6,150 nt of DNA from the NCBI GenBank assembly GCA_030609785.1, contig JAUWTC010000171.1, forward strand, positions 1-6,150, given 5' to 3'. The notes beneath the pieces were generated by a model that worked only from the letters and a program-made list of their open reading frames with translations, was not told the origin of the DNA and ran no database searches. Source of the DNA: Holophagae bacterium (lineage in GTDB: Bacteria; Acidobacteriota; Thermoanaerobaculia; Thermoanaerobaculales; Sulfomarinibacteraceae). The translations under genes were made by a program, and so were the position numbers. Positions 1 to 4,335 of this stretch are shown piece after piece. Within the stretch, counting starts at the first letter, position 1. Every line of letters begins with the position of its first letter.

Positions 1-140
1 ATCACCCCCGGGAGGATACTATCACCGCTAGTGCTCAAGTGGGTGCCTGGCACCTTTATGCCGATTAATGTCACCGATGGAATCTGAGAATCCAAATCAA
101 TTAAAAGATCACTGTCCCCTATAATTAATGAATGTCTCCC
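1..140. other. Intergenic stretch with REP/RAYT-like motifs, no gene
   Basis: No gene is visible downstream of the membrane-protein stop. The stretch is AT-richer than the right half of the window. It contains a perfect 13-base palindrome (42-54) and, at 110-119, CACTGTCCCC, which reads GGGGACAGTG on the minus strand. From memory, both words resemble repeats found beside REP-associated tyrosine transposases (RAYTs) in many bacteria. No transposase is present, so this is only suggestive. No T-run follows the palindrome in the minus direction, so it is not an obvious terminator for the operon that ends at 141. Confidence 0.35.
42..54. repeat. Perfect palindrome GGTGCC-T-GGCACC
   Basis: Arms 42-47 and 49-54 are exact reverse complements around a single T, and TTTATG follows on the plus strand. 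As RNA it can form a 5-bp stem with a CTG loop. It resembles the core of dispersed REP-like repeats, but with a single copy in the window the family cannot be established. Confidence 0.55.
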
Positions 141-162
141 TTATGAATTCTCCTTATGAATT
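139..162. repeat. Short tandem repeat at 3' end of membrane gene
   Basis: CCTTATGAATT occurs at 139-149 and again at 152-162, a 13-base period. The stop codon of the minus-strand membrane gene (TAA, 141-143) lies in the downstream copy. Because 13 is not a multiple of three, a duplication or loss of one unit changes the last residues and the stop. It looks like a slippage duplication and no function is implied. Confidence 0.6.
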
Positions 163-920
163 ATTTTTCCGATCGACTGCCAAGGCATAAATATCGCGAT
201 AATTAGTTCGCTGGTTGCTGCCAGCACAATGGGGATAATTGCCCCGCATTCTCCTTGAAAAAATACAGGCCCCCAAGAGAACACAGTAACCAGAAACAAA
301 GCAAAACCAACAATAAAACTCCCGACAACCATACGATCCATCGGCCATCGCACCAACGCGACAGCCCATCCAGTTCCGATCAAAAGGGAAAGACCCGAAG
401 CGAACCAGAACTGTACTTCTTCCCGAAACGGCATCTGTACCAGGCTGTTAATAGCCTCCACAACCCACACGCAGACCACCCACCATGCAGGAATCAGGAA
501 TACGAAACCAAGGCCAGCAGTACGTCGCCAGTCCAACGCAGTCTTGACAGGAGTCCATCCTGGCGAATAGACCCACGCGACCGATGCAAGGACCACAGCA
601 ACCAAGGGGATGTAGGCCACTGCAACTAGTTTGTCGGACAATACGAATGTGATGGCTACAGGAACGGCAACCGCCCCTAGACCCAAACTGAACGTCGGTA
701 GCCCAGGCCACTTCATCGTTCCCAAGGCAGTCGCGACGAGAAAGAGAAAAATGGCCGACAGTTGAAGAAGCGACGCTGAGTTATCAATACCAAACGCCGC
801 ATGCATCCAAGGAAGAATCGCCACAACAACTGAAACTGCAACGGCAGGTCGAGCAACTACAAACCGTTCCTGTCGCTGCAATGAGCCTGAATGGGGGGGG
901 ACCATTTTACTGTTCCTCAT
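141..920 (-). CDS. Multipass membrane protein, candidate immunity protein for the Rhs tip
   Basis: This is a 259-residue protein of no family I recognise. About eight hydrophobic segments are visible, roughly residues 24-44, 50-68, 73-94, 97-118, 134-157, 170-190, 197-216 and 225-246. The N-terminus is short and basic, and there is no signal peptide or soluble domain. It starts one base after the stop of the rhs fragment (TAG-A-ATG), so it is probably translated by coupling. I kept the outer ATG at 920 for that reason. The in-frame ATG at 905 has a better Shine-Dalgarno (GAGGA, 8 bases away) and would give 254 residues. A run of eight C lies just after it. In Rhs and other polymorphic-toxin systems the gene right after the variable toxin tip normally encodes its immunity protein, so immunity is the leading inference. 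If so, the toxin probably acts at or through the inner membrane. An unrelated membrane protein caught beside rhs is the alternative. The coding region is clear; its function is not. Confidence 0.75.
   Translation of the reverse strand: MRNSKMVPPHSGSLQRQERFVVARPAVAVSVVVAILPWMHAAFGIDNSASLLQLSAIFLFLVATALGTMKWPGLPTFSLGLGAVAVPVAITFVLSDKLVAVAYIPLVAVVLASVAWVYSPGWTPVKTALDWRRTAGLGFVFLIPAWWVVCVWVVEAINSLVQMPFREEVQFWFASGLSLLIGTGWAVALVRWPMDRMVVGSFIVGFALFLVTVFSWGPVFFQGECGAIIPIVLAATSELIIAIFMPWQSIGKIIHKENS
893..900 (-). repeat. Homopolymer run of eight C in the start of the membrane gene
   Basis: On the coding (minus) strand eight consecutive C encode part of the Val-Pro-Pro stretch at residues 7-9. Gain or loss of one base would frameshift the protein within its first ten codons. 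Runs of this length can be slippage-prone, but nothing here proves phase variation. Confidence 0.5.
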
Positions 921-945
921 TCTATTTGCCTGAAAGGGGGACCAT
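896..945 (-). repeat. Imperfect direct repeat at the toxin/immunity junction
   Basis: On the minus strand ATGGTCCCCC begins at 945 and again at 905, exactly 40 bases apart. Each copy is followed by a version of TTTCAGGC or ATTCAGGC, the second after extra C bases. The first copy encodes MVPLSG at the end of the Rhs tip. The second encodes MVPPHSG near the start of the membrane protein, in a different frame. It may be a local duplication that created or moved the gene start. Confidence 0.5.
914..918 (-). promoter_or_regulatory. Shine-Dalgarno for alternative start ATG at 905
   Basis: GAGGA on the minus strand lies 8 bases before the in-frame ATG at 905-903, a near-ideal spacing. The outer ATG at 920 has only a weak CAGG upstream, inside the 3' end of the rhs fragment. 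This site could make 905 the main start and is the only evidence for choosing between the two. Confidence 0.45.
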
Positions 946-2034
946 GCGTCTCACCCACCAGTTCAATCCCGACTGAGGGGTATAATACTTTGGTTTGTTT
1001 TGGGACTTCCTGAAAAGTTCTTTGACGTCAAAATTCCTTATTGGACCACGATCCGTCAGGTGAGTCGCGAGGTCATAACACTGGTTGTCACCGCTTTCCG
1101 TATCTCCCCAGGCGGGATCCCCCATGTTTGTTTGCCATTCATCAAGGTTCTCGCGAACGTCATCCGCTGTCATCTCATCATTGGGAGGGACCTTCCCAAC
1201 TATGTTGAGCTTGTTATAGGGGTCGTCCTCACTGTTGAGTGTGACCTCCGTGGCGTGTTCAACAGTTCCGCCATAGGCGACGATGATTGTTGAATCGTCG
1301 TCAAAGTCATTGTCAGGCGTGGAATCCGACACAACCACCGCTACGTCCCTGACGTTGTCGTCATCGTCTTTGTGTGCCTTCACTATCGCATCCCCAGGTA
1401 CAAACATCCCCGTGGGATCTGTAAACTTCACAGGATTATTCAAAACATAAGAATACCGATTCCAGCTCTGACTAGACCCAACCGTGCCCCCCACCGGATC
1501 CACCGACAAAAACCGGCCCAGATCCAACGAATAGTACCGGGCATGCATATAATCCAACCCACTCATCTCACCCAAATCCCGCTCATGCCCAGTAAACAAA
1601 TGAGTCGTCGACGGGTTGGAGTTCGGACCGATCATCGTCCCAAACGGCGAAAACTCAATTTCGGACTCGTCGAAATTGCCGTAAGGATCAACCATCATCC
1701 GAGTACTGCCCAGATGATCAGTCAAGGCATACGTAACCGAGCCGTCGGCGACCTCCCCGATCAACCGGGACCCGCCGAAAACCGACTCCTTGACCGGCGA
1801 TCCGTTCACATACGTCACCAATACGTGGCCCTGCTCATCCCGGAGCCAGGTCCTGGTGACGCCCTTGGCCGCGTTCATCGCGCCAACCCGTTCCCCGGCG
1901 GCGTCATAGGCATAGGTCCAATCACCCCAAACAGGATCACTCGATGTCAACATCTTCCCGTCACCACTGTACTCGAAAAACTTCCCGCCGACGCGGCCCC
2001 TGACGCTGAAACCAACGATCACCCCAAATCCCAA
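922..2034 (-). CDS. Rhs/YD-repeat toxin, 5'-truncated: end of core plus variable C-terminal domain
   Basis: The 370-residue frame covers only the C-terminal end of an Rhs protein, a family usually well over 1000 residues. Residues 18-100 hold YD-type repeats (SGDGK, WTYAYDAAGERV). Residues 100-210 are the Rhs-associated core: DHLGSTR 106-112, RYYSLDLGRFLSVDP 166-180 and NNPVKFTDPTGM 199-210. In full-length relatives this core shells and self-cleaves next to the toxin tip. Residues 211-370 form a variable domain I cannot assign. It is acidic at 222-248 and contains His260, Cys319, His325 and a Trp/Arg-rich end. The start drawn is a TTG (2034-2032) with no convincing ribosome site. The frame stays open to a TGA at 2116-2118 with no ATG, so the true 5' part is missing rather than mis-called. 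G+C is lower than in the right half. It is followed after one base by a membrane-protein gene. This looks like an orphan toxin-tip module or the remnant of a broken rhs gene. Confidence 0.85.
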   Translation of the reverse strand: MGFGVIVGFSVRGRVGGKFFEYSGDGKMLTSSDPVWGDWTYAYDAAGERVGAMNAAKGVTRTWLRDEQGHVLVTYVNGSPVKESVFGGSRLIGEVADGSVTYALTDHLGSTRMMVDPYGNFDESEIEFSPFGTMIGPNSNPSTTHLFTGHERDLGEMSGLDYMHARYYSLDLGRFLSVDPVGGTVGSSQSWNRYSYVLNNPVKFTDPTGMFVPGDAIVKAHKDDDDNVRDVAVVVSDSTPDNDFDDDSTIIVAYGGTVEHATEVTLNSEDDPYNKLNIVGKVPPNDEMTADDVRENLDEWQTNMGDPAWGDTESGDNQCYDLATHLTDRGPIRNFDVKELFRKSQNKPKYYTPQSGLNWWVRRMVPLSGK

Positions 2035-2046
2035 GAGCGCCCTCTC

Positions 2047-2086
2047 GGACGGCGCGTGCCATTCTTGATGTTGTCCTGCGCCGTCC
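2047..2086. repeat. Inverted repeat, perfect 9-bp GC-rich arms
   Basis: GGACGGCGC (2047-2055) and GCGCCGTCC (2078-2086) are exact reverse complements around a 22-base loop. The arms lie just upstream of the first recognisable rhs coding sequence (about 1985, minus strand), so they may mark the edge of the element adjoining the rhs break. Confidence 0.65.
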
Positions 2087-2181
2087 TCCCGAAATGACCA
2101 ACGATGCGGACAACGTCAAGGTTGGCAACGCCCGGCGAACGCCTCAGCAACCGAGTCTCGGCCGAAGCCGTAGGCCGTCGA

Positions 2182-2245
2182 GGTCGTTTCTCGGAGGGGC
2201 GAGATCCTCCCAAATTCAGAAATGCCGCCCCTCCGGGAAACGGCC
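2182..2245 (+). repeat. Long imperfect hairpin, 20-bp stem
   Basis: Arms 2182-2201 and 2226-2245 pair along their whole length. As plus-strand RNA, 18 pairs are Watson-Crick and two are U-G (2184/2243 and 2191/2236). The loop is 24 bases. On the minus strand the same two positions become A-C mismatches, so RNA folding would favour the plus strand. This is the strongest single secondary structure in the window. Confidence 0.65.
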
Positions 2246-2288
2246 GAGCGGGTGCGGGCTTGCGCTCTCCCGAAGGCCGGGGTTGGCA

Positions 2289-2324
2289 TTCAGGGGCCGG
2301 GACAGAAGGCAGGTTCAGGGGCCG
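2289..2324. repeat. 11-base direct repeat, 25-base period
   Basis: TTCAGGGGCCG occurs at 2289-2299 and at 2314-2324, each followed after one differing base by GAC. It lies within the hairpin-rich stretch and adds to the impression of a repeat element built from short modules. Confidence 0.5.
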
Positions 2325-2378
2325 CGACGAACTGAGAGCTGACAGCTTAGATGCCTGCAAAATTCTGATCGTCACAAT

Positions 2379-2396
2379 GCGGGGCAGGAGCCCCGC
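2379..2396. repeat. GC hairpin, perfect 7-bp stem with 4-base loop
   Basis: GCGGGGC (2379-2385) pairs with GCCCCGC (2390-2396) around AGGA. The stem is strong, but no T-run follows it in either direction, so an intrinsic terminator is unlikely. It may still protect or end the minus-strand transcript from the upstream gene. Confidence 0.55.
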
Positions 2397-2482
2397 GCTC
2401 CAGGATGCTGTTCCAGCAGCCCCTTCGGCTTCTATCTTTGTGCCTATTTCATGCTTTTTACACGCGCCTGAGGTGAGAGCCG

Positions 2483-2505
2483 ACACCCGCGGCTCCGCCG
2501 GGTGT
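2483..2505 (-). terminator. Hairpin just past the stop of the cyclic-nucleotide-binding gene
   Basis: ACACCCGCG (2483-2491) pairs with CGCCGGGTGT (2496-2505) apart from one bulged base. The arm nearest the gene lies immediately next to the minus-strand stop codon (2509-2507). The position suits a 3'-end stabiliser or terminator, but no U-tract follows on the minus strand, so classic rho-independent termination is doubtful. Confidence 0.35.
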
Positions 2506-2506
2506 G

Positions 2507-4219
2507 TCACTCATGACACGCCATGATGCGCCAGGCGACCAGGCGTTCATTCATGGCGCGGAGTCTGCGGCAGAGGAGTTTGGTCAGCAGGGTCAGGAAC
2601 TGGACGGCGGCGTCGGGGTCCATCGAGAGGACTTCTTCCAACAGGGTGCGGCTGATGGAGAAGACGGTACAGCCCCCATTGTGGGCCCGGGCGTCGGCGG
2701 AACGCGGCTGATCATCGATCAGGGCCATCTCTCCGAAGACCTCACCGCGCTTGAGGATGGCCAGGCATTCTTCGCCCATGCCCGGCACCATGCGGGAGAT
2801 ACGGATGCTGCCGTCGACGACGATGTAAAGGTTATCGCCCCGCTCTCCCTCGGCGAAGATCGTACTGTTGGCGTTGAAGTGTTCCTCATGGCTGTACTTG
2901 GCCAGGAGTCTCAATTCCTGGGACGACAGACCCTGCTCACGGAGGATGTCGAGTTTGACGTCTTCTGCCAGCCTTACCGGTTCCCCTTGGTCGTGATCGG
3001 CCGGTTCAAGCGGCCGGTCCGGGGCGTCGAAGAGTTCGCTCATCTGGGAGTTCGCGGCCCGGACTTTGCCGGACAGGGTATGCCAGAAGCTCCAAAGGAG
3101 GCTGACCGCCAGGTCTCTGTTTGCCGCAACGGCCGCTTCCAGTTCGGAGGCTCGAAGAACGAACAGGGTGCCGGAGCCGACGCCGAAGGCGGTCGCAGAG
3201 CGGTCACCGTTGTCGAGGTAGGAGACCTCGCCAAAGAGGGACCCCTGGCCCAGGGTCGTCAAGATCTGGGTCCCGACCGGGGTCTTTCGGGTGATGTGCA
3301 CGGTCCCGCGGTGGACCAGGTAGAGGTCTCGTCCCGTCTGGCCTTCCCGAAAAACGACTTCGGCGTGTTCGATTTTTTCGATTCGAATCAACTGAGCAAG
3401 GGCGATCAACTGGTCATCACTGAAGTGATGAAACAGGCCCATGGCCCTGAGTTCATTGGCACGCTCCAGGAGGTTCGTCTGCCCGGATTGGGCCGGAGTA
3501 CGGGCGCTATATCGCCGCCGGGCCCGGGAGGAGGAAAAGACCCGAGCCTGGCTGAGGGCGACGTGGTCGCAGGCTTTTTGAAGGGCTGCGGTGCGGGCCT
3601 GGATCAGGGCATCGACGGCTTCGGGCTCCAGGGCGCACAGTCGAACGAGGGTGTCGACGCGCCGTTTTTCCTGGGCCTGTTCTTGTTCGGTCCGTGAGGC
3701 GGCCAGCAGCATGGCGTCGACCGCGTTGTCCAGGGCGGCTTCGAACTGTTCGTTTTCAAGTGCGCACCGGGAGGTCTCGACCGCCAGTCGGTAGTCCAGG
3801 GGGTTGAGCCGCCGGGACTGGGTGAACTCCTGCAGGGCGGTTTCCGCTTCGTCGTGGCGGAGGTGCAGGAAACCGGCTGTTGTGAAGGGCAGATAGCTGA
3901 AGGGCATCCTCAACTTGGCCATGTCGATCATCTCGACGGCTCGCCCATACTCGCCCCTGTTTTCGAAGATGTGGGCCATGCCAAGGGCGTGGGACGCCTC
4001 CAGGTTGCGTCGCTTGAATTCCCGGTCAAAGTCCTCGAGGCCCTCGTCTCCCCGAACTTCCTGGGCCTCCTGGCGGAGTGAGGCGCCCTTCGGCGACAGC
4101 TTCGCGGCGATCTCCAGCAGTTCGGCGGCCTCGGACGGACGGCGCAAGGTGCGCAGACGACGACCCAGCGCTACCAGGCGCTCTACCAAGGACGGGTGAG
4201 GATGAATCCGTTCAGCCAT
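2507..4219 (-). CDS. Helical-repeat protein with two cyclic-nucleotide-binding domains
   Basis: This 570-residue protein appears cytoplasmic. Residues 8-170 form helix pairs of TPR type (SEAAELLEIAAKLSP, GRAVEMIDMAKLRMP, ETALQEF), followed by a charged linker to about 250. Two cyclic-nucleotide-binding domains follow, at about 258-378 and 430-548. The phosphate-binding motif is canonical in the second (FGEMAL 495-500, PRSA 505-508, with Glu497 and Arg506). It is near-canonical in the first (FGEVSY 329-334, DRSATA 339-344, with Arg340). No helix-turn-helix follows, so it is not a Crp/Fnr-type transcription factor. It more likely senses cAMP, cGMP or a related nucleotide and passes the signal through protein contacts. 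The ATG at 4219 is preferred. The longer frame to a GTG at 4342 adds 41 Arg/Trp-rich residues and would overlap the divergent gene. The Shine-Dalgarno is poor (AGGA only 2 bases away). The gene is divergent from the S55 gene and does not appear to be in an operon. Confidence 0.9.
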   Translation of the reverse strand: MAERIHPHPSLVERLVALGRRLRTLRRPSEAAELLEIAAKLSPKGASLRQEAQEVRGDEGLEDFDREFKRRNLEASHALGMAHIFENRGEYGRAVEMIDMAKLRMPFSYLPFTTAGFLHLRHDEAETALQEFTQSRRLNPLDYRLAVETSRCALENEQFEAALDNAVDAMLLAASRTEQEQAQEKRRVDTLVRLCALEPEAVDALIQARTAALQKACDHVALSQARVFSSSRARRRYSARTPAQSGQTNLLERANELRAMGLFHHFSDDQLIALAQLIRIEKIEHAEVVFREGQTGRDLYLVHRGTVHITRKTPVGTQILTTLGQGSLFGEVSYLDNGDRSATAFGVGSGTLFVLRASELEAAVAANRDLAVSLLWSFWHTLSGKVRAANSQMSELFDAPDRPLEPADHDQGEPVRLAEDVKLDILREQGLSSQELRLLAKYSHEEHFNANSTIFAEGERGDNLYIVVDGSIRISRMVPGMGEECLAILKRGEVFGEMALIDDQPRSADARAHNGGCTVFSISRTLLEEVLSMDPDAAVQFLTLLTKLLCRRLRAMNERLVAWRIMACHE

Positions 4220-4233
4220 AATCCTGACTGATG

Positions 4234-4239
4234 ATTTTA
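4234..4239 (-). promoter_or_regulatory. Possible -10 box (TAAAAT) for the cyclic-nucleotide-binding gene
   Basis: TAAAAT reads on the minus strand 14 bases before the ATG at 4219 and differs from TATAAT at one position. At 17 bases upstream only TTTCAC is found, a poor -35. If used, the leader would be only about 8 bases, consistent with the weak ribosome site. Confidence 0.3.
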
Positions 4240-4320
4240 TCCTAAACCCCGCCCACGTGAAACCTCGTTCCCCCCAACGGCATATTCGGGCCTCTAAGAA
4301 ACCCTCACGCCGGTCCCGAG

Positions 4321-4326
4321 TACAAT
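4321..4326 (+). promoter_or_regulatory. Possible -10 box (TACAAT) for the S55 peptidase gene
   Basis: TACAAT ends 9 bases before the ATG at 4336 and differs from TATAAT at one base. Transcription would start about 3 bases before the ATG, giving an almost leaderless mRNA, and no Shine-Dalgarno is present. No good -35 is visible. Confidence 0.3.
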
Positions 4327-4335
4327 GACGCGGTA

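Larger units (their letters stand above)
2035..2506. other. Gene-free stretch dense in inverted repeats
   Basis: About 470 bases lie between the broken rhs 5' end and the stop of the cyclic-nucleotide-binding gene. Frames are open on both strands, but the translations are Arg/Pro/Ser/Ala-rich with no domain, as expected from GC-rich non-coding DNA. At least four inverted repeats occur (2047-2086, 2182-2245, 2379-2396, 2483-2505), plus small palindromes such as AGCTG-A-CAGCT at 2337-2347. The density of structure suggests a dispersed repeat element or structured RNA rather than a plain spacer. No transposase or terminal target duplication was seen. Confidence 0.5.

Noticed and set aside
1372..2097. 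Plus-strand frame of 241 codons antisense to rhs
   Set aside because: The Rhs core motifs are unambiguous on the minus strand. The plus product is Arg/Pro/His-rich without recognisable features.
2379..2396. Intrinsic terminator
   Set aside because: The stem is strong, but neither strand has a T-run after it.
2019..2510. Minus-strand frame of 163 codons beginning with GTG at the end of the cyclic-nucleotide-binding gene
   Set aside because: It is Arg/Pro/Ser/Ala-rich, has no domain, passes straight through the inverted repeats and overlaps the rhs frame. It has no specific ribosome site.
2104..2526. Plus-strand frame of 140 codons over the hairpin-rich stretch
   Set aside because: Same composition bias as the opposite strand and no motif. 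Both strands being open argues for GC-driven chance openness.
2504..3697. Plus-strand open frame of 397 codons
   Set aside because: It is antisense to the cyclic-nucleotide-binding gene, whose domains are clear on the minus strand. The plus translation is Gly/Asp/Val-rich with no motif, a typical shadow frame in GC-rich DNA.
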